NCBI RefSeq assembly: GCF_000814325.1
Contig: NZ_JPHF01000006.1
Span: forward strand, 1 to 64,000
Length of the DNA stretch: 64,000 nucleotides
Direction: 5' to 3'
Source: Flavihumibacter sp. ZG627
GTDB lineage: Bacteria; Bacteroidota; Bacteroidia; Chitinophagales; Chitinophagaceae
Both the position numbers and the translations under genes were made by a program. Positions 6,504 through 14,318 of the stretch are shown in pieces (within the stretch, counting starts at the first letter, position 1; each line of letters starts with the position of its first letter). The notes below the pieces were generated by a model. That model was given only the letters and a program-made list of their open reading frames with translations, was not told where the DNA came from and searched no databases.

Positions 6504-8656
6504 TTTGTTGTTTCGGTTTTATCAATTAACCTTGAATAAATAACAGGTTCCGTTAATGGGTTGGCCTGCAAAATCATTTTCGTCAGTTTAGCCTGCAGGT
6601 AGTTGTATTGTTCTACCTGGCTCCTTACCTTATTGCCTTCTGTTCTAACATATTTATTGCGAAGTGAATTATCAAGGATCCTCGCCTTTACATTATCACT
6701 AAGCTGGATGGAAAGCATATTCTTCAACACTTTCTTAAGGTCTTCATCAAGTATCGGGCAGGTGATCTCTACACGGTGATCGAGGTTGCGCACCATCCAG
6801 TCTGCCGAAGATATATAAACTTTCTCTTTGCCTCCGTTGTGGAAAATGAATACCCTTGCATGCTCCAGGTATTCATCTACGATGCTGATAGCTTTGATGG
6901 GACGTTTATATTTTTTACTCTCTGAAAACATACAGAATATCCCTCTTACAATGAGTTGAACTTTGACCCCCACGCGTGCTGCTTCATAGAGTCTTTCAAT
7001 AAGCGTTTCATCAGAAAGGGAATTCATCTTGAGCAGTATGCCTGCAGGCTTTTTCTTTTTTGCAAATCTTATCTCAGCATCAATCAGCTTAAGTAGTTCT
7101 CTGCGGAGAATAAGTGGGCAGGGTAGAAGTGTTTTACACCCTTTTAAAATATCAGGTTGTGTCCTATGTTTTTCAAGATAAAGGAAGAGCCGGTTGATAT
7201 CGGCCATAATGCCTCTGTGTGAGGTCAGAAGGCAATGATCACCATAAACTTTTGCCGTGCTCTCATTCATATTGCCCGTGCTTACAAATCCATATTGAAT
7301 GGTGCGGTTCTGGATCCTCTTGCGAATGATACATACTTTGGCATGCACTTTCATATTCGGTATGCCGATAAGTACTTTCACTCCTTCCAGTTCCAGCCTG
7401 TCTTTCCATTCAAGATTGGCTTCTTCTTCAAAACGAGCTCTTAGTTCAATCATTACCGTTACCTGCTTACCATTCCGAACGGCATTGATAAGGGCATTGA
7501 TTATCCTTGAATTTTCCGCAAGTCTGTAGGCTGTAACTTTTATGGATACAACATCCGGATCAATAGCTGATTCCCTGAGCAGGTCAATTACCGGGTTAAA
7601 TGAATGATAGGGAAAACTGAGCAGGATATCTTTTTCAAGGATAACATCCGTAACCCTTGCTGTGCCAGCAAGCAATTGGTGCTGGAAAGGCTTTTTCCTT
7701 TGTGATCGCCTTTGAAAAATATCGGGGAAATCCATAAAATGTTTGAAATTATGGATCCTTCCTCCGGGTATGAGATTGTCCTTCCGCGTAAGATTCATCC
7801 TGCGCATCAGGTATTCAAGGAGTGTTGCATCCATCTCCTTATCATATACAAAACGAACTGGTTTCCCTTTTCGACGGTTCTTAACGCCTTTTTCTATTTT
7901 TTGGATCAGGGTAGTACTTACATCATTATCAATATCTATCTCAGCATCCTTTGTAACCTTGAAAACCCATGCCTCAAATCTTTCATATCCGAAATAGGAA
8001 AATACTGCCGGGAGGTTGAAGCGGATCACATCTTCCAGAAGTATAATATGCTTTTCTCCAGCCGGAGCAGGTAGTTGAACAAACCGGCCAAGTGCTTTGG
8101 TAGGCACTTCAATAAGTGCATATTTCTGCTCAAATTGACTGCTTTTCCTGCTCATCAAAACTCCCAGGTAAATGGATTTATCGCGGAGATATGGCAGTTG
8201 CGGAATATGTTCGATCATGAGCGGAATAGTATTGACCCTCACCTCATCTTCAAAAAACTGTTTCACAAATACCCGCTGTTCTTTATTAAGTTGTTTTTCG
8301 TTGATGAAAAAGATCTTTTCCTTTTCCATTTCCCGCCTGATCTGCTCCCAGATCTGGTTGAATTCATTCTGCTGCTGCAGCACAGTGATCATTATATCTT
8401 CCAGGATCTTTTCCGGGGCCTGCTCTAAGTGCATATTAATGCGCACTTTTTTGCTACCCAGTTCAATCATTCTCCTGAGGGTGGCTACCCTAACCCTGAA
8501 AAATTCATCCAGGTTATTAGAGAATATTCCCAGGAAACGAATCCTTTCACGAAGGGGAACAGTAGCATCGGCTGCCTCTTGCAATACCCTGCCATTGAAT
8601 GATAACCAGCTGATATCCCTCGCAATTGTTTTTCTTTTTCCATCCATGTGAATCAT
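6500..8656 (-). CDS. ppk1: Polyphosphate kinase 1
   Basis: The 718-residue enzyme reversibly polymerises the gamma-phosphate of ATP into polyphosphate. All PPK1 parts are present: N domain with DISWLSFNGRVLQEA (14-28) and FLGIFSNNLDEFFRVRV (41-57), head domain, and two phospholipase D-like catalytic domains. The phosphorylated histidine is His438 in KVHAK. The nearby FVSTGNMNESTAKVYGDH segment is also family-typical. The start could be Met1 (8656) or Met4 (8647). I keep the longer form. It is followed by ppx with a 4-base overlap, so one transcript would make both the polymer-building and the polymer-degrading enzyme. Confidence 0.95.
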   Translation of the reverse strand: MIHMDGKRKTIARDISWLSFNGRVLQEAADATVPLRERIRFLGIFSNNLDEFFRVRVATLRRMIELGSKKVRINMHLEQAPEKILEDIMITVLQQQNEFNQIWEQIRREMEKEKIFFINEKQLNKEQRVFVKQFFEDEVRVNTIPLMIEHIPQLPYLRDKSIYLGVLMSRKSSQFEQKYALIEVPTKALGRFVQLPAPAGEKHIILLEDVIRFNLPAVFSYFGYERFEAWVFKVTKDAEIDIDNDVSTTLIQKIEKGVKNRRKGKPVRFVYDKEMDATLLEYLMRRMNLTRKDNLIPGGRIHNFKHFMDFPDIFQRRSQRKKPFQHQLLAGTARVTDVILEKDILLSFPYHSFNPVIDLLRESAIDPDVVSIKVTAYRLAENSRIINALINAVRNGKQVTVMIELRARFEEEANLEWKDRLELEGVKVLIGIPNMKVHAKVCIIRKRIQNRTIQYGFVSTGNMNESTAKVYGDHCLLTSHRGIMADINRLFLYLEKHRTQPDILKGCKTLLPCPLILRRELLKLIDAEIRFAKKKKPAGILLKMNSLSDETLIERLYEAARVGVKVQLIVRGIFCMFSESKKYKRPIKAISIVDEYLEHARVFIFHNGGKEKVYISSADWMVRNLDHRVEITCPILDEDLKKVLKNMLSIQLSDNVKARILDNSLRNKYVRTEGNKVRSQVEQYNYLQAKLTKMILQANPLTEPVIYSRLIDKTETTN

Positions 8657-8798
8657 TATCAGCCATTTAAAACCCTTGAAGGGGGCGGCTGCGGATAGTT
8701 GAAATTAGGCAAAAGCTGGCAATGGGGAATCGGGAATAGAGAAATCGGAATATGTAACCAAAGCATAATAAGAAAAGGTAAAAGAAGGAAGCATGCAT

Positions 8799-8806
8799 TA
8801 TCTTTG
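8799..8806 (+). promoter_or_regulatory. Bacteroidota-type -7 box upstream of rpmB (distal)
   Basis: TATCTTTG matches the Bacteroidota sigma-A -7 consensus TAnnTTTG. It lies 83 bases before the rpmB start. A clear -33 element is not seen. Confidence 0.45.
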
Positions 8807-8860
8807 CCGCGCGGCTGGAAAAAATTGCAGAAATGAATTTTTAATTACGGGAATTTCTCC

Positions 8861-8868
8861 TACCTTTG
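8861..8868 (+). promoter_or_regulatory. Bacteroidota-type -7 box upstream of rpmB (proximal)
   Basis: TACCTTTG is a perfect TAnnTTTG match 21 bases before the ATG of rpmB and would give a short leader. It is the best candidate for the main promoter of the ribosomal cluster. Confidence 0.6.
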
Positions 8869-8889
8869 CCGTCCTAAATTTTGACAGTC

Positions 8890-9126
8890 ATGGCTAGAGT
8901 ATGTCAGGTTACGGGTAAGACGCCGATCACTGGTCACCGCGTATCTCACTCGAATATTAAAACAAAACGCAGGTTCCTTCCGAACCTTTTGACGAAGCGC
9001 TTTTATTTGGCAGAAGAAGATAAGTGGATCACACTTAAGCTTTCTGCAGAAGGACTGCGTACTATCAACAAGAATGGTCTTTTATCAGTTGTGAAGGACC
9101 TGAGAGCGAAAGGAGCGAAAATCTAA
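8890..9126 (+). CDS. rpmB: 50S ribosomal protein L28
   Basis: The 78-residue product [20 protein letters not shown]... is a canonical bL28. I choose the ATG at 8890; a TTG nine bases upstream would only add MTV and does not fit the family. It is the first gene of a Bacteroidota-typical trio (L28, L33, DUF4295) that feeds the large ribosomal subunit, and ftsY follows. Confidence 0.96.
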   Translation: MARVCQVTGKTPITGHRVSHSNIKTKRRFLPNLLTKRFYLAEEDKWITLKLSAEGLRTINKNGLLSVVKDLRAKGAKI

Positions 9127-9173
9127 ATTAGAGTAGTCCGCCTAACCGCGGGTAACTATAAAACCGATCAACA

Positions 9174-9356
9174 ATGGCAAAGAAAGGTAACAGAGTTCAG
9201 GTGATTATGGAATGTACCGAGCACAAAACAAGTGGTCAGCCGGGTACAAGCCGTTATATCACTACCAAGAACAAAAAGAACACTCCTGAGCGTCTGGAGT
9301 TGAAAAAGTACAACCCAATCCTGAAGAAGGTAACTGTACATAAAGAGATCAAGTAA
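9174..9356 (+). CDS. rpmG: 50S ribosomal protein L33
   Basis: The 60-residue product [20 protein letters not shown]... is a bL33. It keeps only one cysteine (Cys14 of MECTEHK) and lacks the two CxxC pairs of the zinc-binding form, so it is the zinc-independent (C-minus) type. It lies 47 bp after rpmB and 42 bp before the DUF4295 gene on the same strand. Confidence 0.96.
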   Translation: MAKKGNRVQVIMECTEHKTSGQPGTSRYITTKNKKNTPERLELKKYNPILKKVTVHKEIK

Positions 9357-9398
9357 GACGCGTCAACCTGATTTACTCATTTTCTAATTCATTATACA

Positions 9399-9572
9399 AT
9401 GGCAAAAGCAGCAAAAACGGCGATCAAGACCAAAGACCAGAAGGCAGCAGCAGAAGCTAAGAACTGGACTAAAGTCATCAAAGCTGTTCGCAGTCCCAAG
9501 ACTGGTGCATACACCTTTAAGGAGTCGATCGTGCACAAGGAGAAGATCAAGGATTTCCTGGGTGAAAAATAA
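9399..9572 (+). CDS. DUF4295 small basic protein, probable Bacteroidota ribosomal protein
   Basis: An ATG at 9399 opens a 57-residue lysine-rich protein that begins MAKAAKTAIKTKDQKAAAEA and ends FLGEK. It matches the DUF4295 family, which sits directly after rpmG throughout Bacteroidota. The size, basic composition and position between ribosomal genes and ftsY point to a ribosome-bound protein. From memory, a Bacteroidota-specific ribosomal protein (bL38) was reported in the Flavobacterium johnsoniae ribosome and may be this family. I am not certain of that identity. Confidence 0.85.
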   Translation: MAKAAKTAIKTKDQKAAAEAKNWTKVIKAVRSPKTGAYTFKESIVHKEKIKDFLGEK

Positions 9573-9677
9573 TTAAGGGTTCCATTGGTACTCTTTTTGA
9601 GCTGTTCTGTATTATACCGGACAGCTTTTTCTGTTTTATCCCGTATAACATTTATTTATCCTAATAATTTACAGGCA

Positions 9678-10637
9678 ATGGGATTTTTTGATAAGCTATT
9701 CGGCAAAAAGGAAAAGGAAACACTAGACCAGGGATTGCAGAAAACAAAGGAAAGTTTTCTCAACAAGATCACTAAGGCAGTAGCAGGAAAAACAACCGTT
9801 GATGAAGAAGTACTCGACAGTCTGGAGGAGGCACTTGTAAGTGCTGATGTGGGAATTGATACAACGGTTCAGATCATAGACCGGGTTGAAAAAAGAGTAG
9901 CGCGCGATAAATATCTGAATACATCAGAGCTCAACGGAATTTTGCAGGATGAGATCCGTGGTGTCCTTGTTGATGCGCCTGAAAGCAATAGTTATTCTTT
10001 CCAATCTGCATTGCCATCAAAACCTTATGTGATATTAGTGGTTGGTGTAAATGGTGTTGGTAAAACCACTACCATTGGCAAGCTCGCTTATAATTTCAAG
10101 AAAGCTGGTAAATCTGTATTACTCGGGGCTGCCGACACTTTCAGGGCAGCAGCAGTTGACCAGCTTACTATCTGGAGTGAGAGGGTGGGTGTACCCATTG
10201 TTAAGCAGGCTATGGGCTCTGATCCCGCAGCAGTGGCATTTGACGCAGTAGCAAGCGGAGTATCGCGCGGAGCAGAAGTAATTATTATTGATACCGCTGG
10301 GCGTCTTCATAACAAGGCACACCTTATGGAAGAACTTGCTAAGATCCGCCGCTCTGTTCAAAAGGTTATCCCTGATGCCCCACATGAAGTTTTACTTGTA
10401 CTGGATGGTTCTACCGGCCAGAATGCATTAGAGCAGGCCAAACACTTCACAGCAACTACTGACGTTACTGCTATAGCTATCACTAAACTTGATGGCACCG
10501 CAAAAGGTGGTGTTGTGCTTGCCATTGCCAACCAGTTTAAAATTCCGGTCAAATTCATCGGCATGGGTGAGAAAATGGAAGATCTTCTGGTATTCGATAA
10601 ACATGAATTTGTAGACAGTCTTTTCTCTTTAGGATAG
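9678..10637 (+). CDS. ftsY: Signal recognition particle receptor FtsY
   Basis: The 319-residue SRP-family GTPase docks ribosome-nascent-chain complexes at the inner membrane. It has a helical N domain (about 15-95), P-loop GVNGVGKTT (123-131), DTAGR (205-209) and the guanine-specificity motif TKLDG (269-273). The start is the ATG at 9678. An upstream in-frame extension to 9585 is hydrophobic, reads through intergenic sequence and does not fit the family. The acidic A domain found in E. coli FtsY is missing, as in many bacteria. The gene follows the ribosomal trio by about 105 bp and ends in a strong hairpin. Confidence 0.95.
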   Translation: MGFFDKLFGKKEKETLDQGLQKTKESFLNKITKAVAGKTTVDEEVLDSLEEALVSADVGIDTTVQIIDRVEKRVARDKYLNTSELNGILQDEIRGVLVDAPESNSYSFQSALPSKPYVILVVGVNGVGKTTTIGKLAYNFKKAGKSVLLGAADTFRAAAVDQLTIWSERVGVPIVKQAMGSDPAAVAFDAVASGVSRGAEVIIIDTAGRLHNKAHLMEELAKIRRSVQKVIPDAPHEVLLVLDGSTGQNALEQAKHFTATTDVTAIAITKLDGTAKGGVVLAIANQFKIPVKFIGMGEKMEDLLVFDKHEFVDSLFSLG

Positions 10638-10661
10638 AAATCTTTATAATCTTATAAATAA

Positions 10662-10685
10662 AAATGCCCCACAGCTGGGGCATTT
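10662..10685. terminator. Bidirectional terminator between ftsY and an outer-membrane protein gene
   Basis: A 10-bp stem (10662-10671 paired with 10676-10685, core AATGCCCCA) encloses the loop CAGC. On the minus strand it is followed by a T-rich run (TTTATTTATAAG). On the plus strand a shorter ACTTTT follows. It serves two convergent genes. Confidence 0.8.
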
Positions 10686-10708
10686 ACTTTTCATTATCAG
10701 GCGCTGAA

Positions 10709-11203
10709 TTAAAAAGTATAACGTATTGCGAAACCACCCCAATTTCCGAAATGCGGATACTTGGCGATTTCAAAATATGGCTGCCAGTCAATGCTCAGGT
10801 TGATAGGTGCTCCCTTGATCTTGTAATCTAGTCCGAGTACCCCATCAATACCAAATGACATGTCACCATCATCATAATACTTATTACGGTCATCCCTGTA
10901 ATACCAGCCCTTGTTGTAAACACCAATATGTGCACCAGGACCAACATACCATTTTAATCCGGGAGCCCCATTAATGTCTCCATGAATTTCGTACAGGCCA
11001 GTAAAACGGAAACCATGCCTCCAGAAAGAAGCAATACCTTCCAATGCGCGGTTATTACCGGTAAAATGCTTTAGGGTTAATGCACCCGGATAAAATTTCA
11101 CACCGAGTGCTGTTCGGTAATCACTTCCCATTGCTTGTGCGCTCGCATCCTGGGCCAACGCCATTCCTGCTACAACAGTCAATGCCATTATCCATTTTTT
11201 CAT
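10709..11203 (-). CDS. Small outer-membrane beta-barrel-like protein, unknown function
   Basis: The 164-residue protein starts at the ATG at 11203, which gives a standard signal peptide (MKKWIMALTVVAGMALA, cleavage after ASA). An upstream in-frame start at 11254 would bury the signal. The mature part is rich in aromatic and glycine residues in alternating patterns (FRFTGLYEIHGD, GLKWYVGPGAHIGVY) and ends in phenylalanine, as outer-membrane barrels do. I do not recognise a named family. The gene is monocistronic, convergent with ftsY and shares its terminator. Confidence 0.75.
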   Translation of the reverse strand: MKKWIMALTVVAGMALAQDASAQAMGSDYRTALGVKFYPGALTLKHFTGNNRALEGIASFWRHGFRFTGLYEIHGDINGAPGLKWYVGPGAHIGVYNKGWYYRDDRNKYYDDGDMSFGIDGVLGLDYKIKGAPINLSIDWQPYFEIAKYPHFGNWGGFAIRYTF

Positions 11204-11346
11204 ATCAGTGGTTTTGAAAGAGGTGTTAAAAAAATTGTGCCAAATATTCCCCAATAACGGTTTATGAGGTCATTAATTGTATGATATTCTATATTTTATG
11301 GGTTATAATATGATTCAATCAGGTAGATCCCACCAATGAAATTGGT

Positions 11347-11354
11347 TACCTTTG
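11347..11354 (+). promoter_or_regulatory. Bacteroidota-type -7 box of rimO
   Basis: TACCTTTG matches TAnnTTTG and ends 19 bases before the rimO ATG, at the usual distance for a short leader. Confidence 0.6.
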
Positions 11355-11373
11355 CAGCCAATTTTAGAATTGC

Positions 11374-12687
11374 ATGAAAGTTAGAACACTGAGGAAAGAC
11401 AAGGTTAATATCATCACGCTCGGTTGTAGTAAAAATATGGTGGATAGTGAAGTGCTGAGCGGACAGCTCATGGCTAATGATATTAACGTTGTACATGAGA
11501 ATACCAGGCTTGACCACAATATAGTGGTAGTCAATACCTGTGGGTTTATCGATAAGGCAAAAGAAGAATCTGTAAATACCATATTAGACCAGGTTTCTCT
11601 CAAGAAAAAAGGTAAACTTGATAAAGTTTATGTTACAGGCTGCCTCAGCCAGCGCTACCGAGATGATCTGGAAAAAGAGATCCCTGAAGTGGATGCATGG
11701 TTTGGTACCATGGAACTGCCCCTTATCCTTAAAGAAATGGAGGCTGATTATAAGGCTGAGCTACTGGGAGAGAGAATGTTGGCCACTCCACGCCATTATG
11801 CCTATCTTAAAATATCAGAAGGATGTAATCGTACCTGCTCCTTCTGCGCCATCCCGCTGATGCGTGGCGCGCACGTTAGCCGGCCAATTGAAGAACTGGT
11901 GAAAGAAGCGGAAGGCTTAGTGAGGAAGGGTGTTAAAGAAGTAATGCTTATTGCGCAGGAACTAACTTACTACGGATTGGATCTTTATAAGAAAAGACAG
12001 TTGAATGAACTGTTGAATAAACTTGCTGATGTGGAGGGACTTGGATGGATCCGTCTGCATTATGCCTATCCATCCAGGTTTCCTATTGAGATGCTTGATG
12101 TAATGCGTGAGCGGAAAAACATCTGCAACTATCTTGATATGCCTTTGCAGCATGCTTCCAATAATATGCTCAAAGCAATGAAGCGTCAGATAACCCGCGA
12201 AGAAATGGAGTTATTGATTGCAGACATTCGTTCAAAAGTTCCCGGTATATGTATACGTACAACGCTAATTGCCGGCTTTCCAGGTGAAACAAGGGCGGAT
12301 GTTGAAGAATTGAAAGATTTCCTTCGTCGTATGCGTTTCGACAGGGTTGGTATTTTTACCTATTCGCATGAGGAAAATACAAGTGCACATGGTTTGGGGG
12401 ATAATGTTCCTGCCGAAGAAAAAGAAGCGCGTGCACAGGAGATCATGGAAGTACAGCAGGAAATCAGTCTTGAAAAAAACCAGGAGAAAGTAGGCCAGGT
12501 TTTAAAAGTAATCGTTGATAAGAAAGAAGCGGGCCGATATCTTGGACGTACTGAATTTGACAGTGTGGAAGTTGATAACGAAGTTGTGATTAATACGGGC
12601 AAGAAATTGCCCATCGGGGAATTTGTAATGGTGCGAATCACAAAAGCATTTGATTATGACCTGGAGGGAGACGTGGTGGAAATGTAA
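11374..12687 (+). CDS. rimO: Ribosomal protein S12 methylthiotransferase RimO
   Basis: The 437-residue radical SAM enzyme adds a methylthio group to an aspartate of ribosomal protein S12. The N-terminal MTTase domain carries Cys18, Cys56 and Cys90, which bind the auxiliary iron-sulfur cluster. The radical SAM CxxxCxxC is Cys151, Cys155 and Cys158 in EGCNRTCSFCAIPLMRG. A TRAM domain fills the C-terminus. The CAIPLMRG segment and lack of a tRNA-specific pattern favour RimO over MiaB. The stop codon lies inside a run of 7-bp repeats. Confidence 0.92.
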   Translation: MKVRTLRKDKVNIITLGCSKNMVDSEVLSGQLMANDINVVHENTRLDHNIVVVNTCGFIDKAKEESVNTILDQVSLKKKGKLDKVYVTGCLSQRYRDDLEKEIPEVDAWFGTMELPLILKEMEADYKAELLGERMLATPRHYAYLKISEGCNRTCSFCAIPLMRGAHVSRPIEELVKEAEGLVRKGVKEVMLIAQELTYYGLDLYKKRQLNELLNKLADVEGLGWIRLHYAYPSRFPIEMLDVMRERKNICNYLDMPLQHASNNMLKAMKRQITREEMELLIADIRSKVPGICIRTTLIAGFPGETRADVEELKDFLRRMRFDRVGIFTYSHEENTSAHGLGDNVPAEEKEARAQEIMEVQQEISLEKNQEKVGQVLKVIVDKKEAGRYLGRTEFDSVEVDNEVVINTGKKLPIGEFVMVRITKAFDYDLEGDVVEM

Positions 12688-12753
12688 GAGGTAAGAGGTC
12701 AGAGGTAAGAAGTAAGAGGTAAGAAGTAAGAAGTAAGAAGTAAGAGGTAAGAT
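12684..12753 (+). repeat. Ten tandem heptamers GTAAGAR overlapping the rimO stop
   Basis: Ten consecutive 7-mers run from 12684 to 12753. Nine are GTAAGAG, GTAAGAA or GTAAGAT, and one is GTCAGAG. The first copy contains the rimO stop codon (12685-12687). Every copy except the third carries a TAA in the same phase pattern. The tract lies 15 bp before a cytochrome c gene and could vary in copy number by slippage. Confidence 0.9.
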
Positions 12754-12768
12754 CTGTAAATTGAGGTT

Positions 12769-13173
12769 ATGAAAATATTTATTTTGTCAGGGTTAGTAGT
12801 TCTTTTGGCTTTGATGGCAAGTTCATTCATGCAGAATCCGAAGGCACAAAGTATAACAAGAGGGAAGGAGGTTTACACTGCAAACTGCCAGGGTTGTCAT
12901 ATGGAAAATGGCGCGGGTGTTGAAGATGCATTTCCCCCGCTGGCTAAAGCGGATTACCTGATGAAGGATCCGAAACGTGCTATCACTATCATTCTCAAAG
13001 GGCAACATGAGGAAATTACAGTAAATGGTAAGGTATATCACAACCTTATGCCTGAGCAGAGTTACCTGCCTGATGAAGAGATCGCCGATGTGGTAAATTA
13101 TATAACAAATAGCTGGGGGAATAAATACAAGGAGTTCATCACTCCTGCAATGGTTAAGGCAAAAAGAAATTAA
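12769..13173 (+). CDS. Small periplasmic c-type cytochrome
   Basis: The 134-residue protein has an N-terminal export signal (about 1-20) and one heme c site, Cys40-x-x-Cys43-His44 (CQGCH). Met94 in HNLMPEQ is the likely distal ligand. The rest matches class I cytochrome c domains (PDEEIADVVNYITNSWGN). It probably shuttles electrons in the periplasm. Its redox partner is unknown. Heme attachment would depend on a Ccm system such as the ccmE/ccmF genes at 42-45 kb. It follows rimO after the heptamer repeats; no clear promoter of its own was seen. Confidence 0.88.
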   Translation: MKIFILSGLVVLLALMASSFMQNPKAQSITRGKEVYTANCQGCHMENGAGVEDAFPPLAKADYLMKDPKRAITIILKGQHEEITVNGKVYHNLMPEQSYLPDEEIADVVNYITNSWGNKYKEFITPAMVKAKRN

Positions 13174-13240
13174 ACTTTTCTTATTTGCCACAAGCATGCT
13201 TAAGCGCCTCCCGCTTTGCAAGTGCGCTGATGCCTTCCGT

Positions 13241-14230
13241 TTAAATTTCCCACCAGCGCGCTGAAGGGTATATATTATCAATGATCAGCGGTTCGCCTAT
13301 TATGGGAGTAGTGATCAGGATCCCTGCTTTATTCGCAGCCTCAGTCACCCTGTTCACCGGCTCTTTCCATCCATGATAGGCAAGCGCGAATTTACCCCAA
13401 TGCACCGGCAGCAGTGCCTTTGCGCCAAGGTCAAGATGAGCCTGTACCACCTCCTCCGGCATCATATGAATATGAGGCCATGCGGTATTGTACTGGCCAC
13501 ATTCCAGAATAGACAGATCTGTGGCACCATATCTTTCTCTTATTGTTTTGAAATGAGAGTCATATCCAGAATCACCCCCTATATAAATTGATTTTCCAAA
13601 AAGGGAAAGCCAATATGAATTCCATAGTGAGCCTCCTCGTTTGATCCCTCTTCCGGAAAAATGCCTGGCAGGGGTGGCGATGATCCTGACATGATCTTCA
13701 GGTTTATGATCTTCCCACCAGTCTAATTCTGTTATTGCGGCTTTATCTATTCCCCATTTTTTCAATTGCCTGAATAAGCCCAATGGTGCAATAACTTTTT
13801 TCAGGGAAGGGGCCATAGCTTTAATGGTGGACTTATTAAGATGGTCGTAATGGTTATGAGTTATTATCAGGTAGTGAAATTGGGGAAGATCAGTGGTCTC
13901 ATAAATATTGGTTCCCGGAAAAGCTTTCAGCAGGAATGGTAGCGGCGAAGCCGATCTGTCGAACACCGGGTCAACAAGAATATTAAGTCCATTGCAATGT
14001 ATCAGGTAAGATGAGTGGCCAAACCAGATAATGAGGGGATCGCTGCTGTTGAGGCTTTGCAGGTTTGTTTTGATGGATGGAAGAGGTTCAGCCGGACTTG
14101 AATCAGGGGGTTTGTTGAAAAAATCCCAGAACATTTCCCGGTAGCTGGCGTCTTCTGCCATCAAGGATGTTTCTGAAAGATTCCGGAAAGCACCTGACTT
14201 AAAGTTGGGAGAGTCAATAACGGAACGCAT
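13241..14230 (-). CDS. Metallo-beta-lactamase-fold hydrolase (NAPE-PLD/UlaG-like)
   Basis: The 329-residue protein has the HxHxDH metal motif at 125-130 (THNHYDHLN), preceded by WFGHSSYLI and ILVDPVF and followed by ARHFSGRG, GGDSGYDSH and PVHWGKFALAYHGW. These segments match the group related to N-acyl-phosphatidylethanolamine phospholipase D and L-ascorbate-6-phosphate lactonase. There is no signal peptide, so it is probably cytoplasmic. The substrate cannot be told from sequence. It diverges from the GH140-like gene and is convergent with the cytochrome c gene. Confidence 0.82.
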   Translation of the reverse strand: MRSVIDSPNFKSGAFRNLSETSLMAEDASYREMFWDFFNKPPDSSPAEPLPSIKTNLQSLNSSDPLIIWFGHSSYLIHCNGLNILVDPVFDRSASPLPFLLKAFPGTNIYETTDLPQFHYLIITHNHYDHLNKSTIKAMAPSLKKVIAPLGLFRQLKKWGIDKAAITELDWWEDHKPEDHVRIIATPARHFSGRGIKRGGSLWNSYWLSLFGKSIYIGGDSGYDSHFKTIRERYGATDLSILECGQYNTAWPHIHMMPEEVVQAHLDLGAKALLPVHWGKFALAYHGWKEPVNRVTEAANKAGILITTPIIGEPLIIDNIYPSARWWEI

Positions 14231-14318
14231 TTAATACAATATTTTAGGTGTTTTCACGTAATTCAATATAAGCAAAGCCTGGTATAATTATTAACTTGGC
14301 CACGTTAAATTGAGGAAG

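Noticed and set aside
9585-9677. N-terminal extension of ftsY
   Set aside because: The added residues are hydrophobic translation of intergenic DNA, and FtsY homologues begin at MGFFDKLF.
13174-13240. Terminator between the cytochrome c and hydrolase genes
   Set aside because: Only short 5-bp arms (AGCGC/GCGCT) were found, with no T run.
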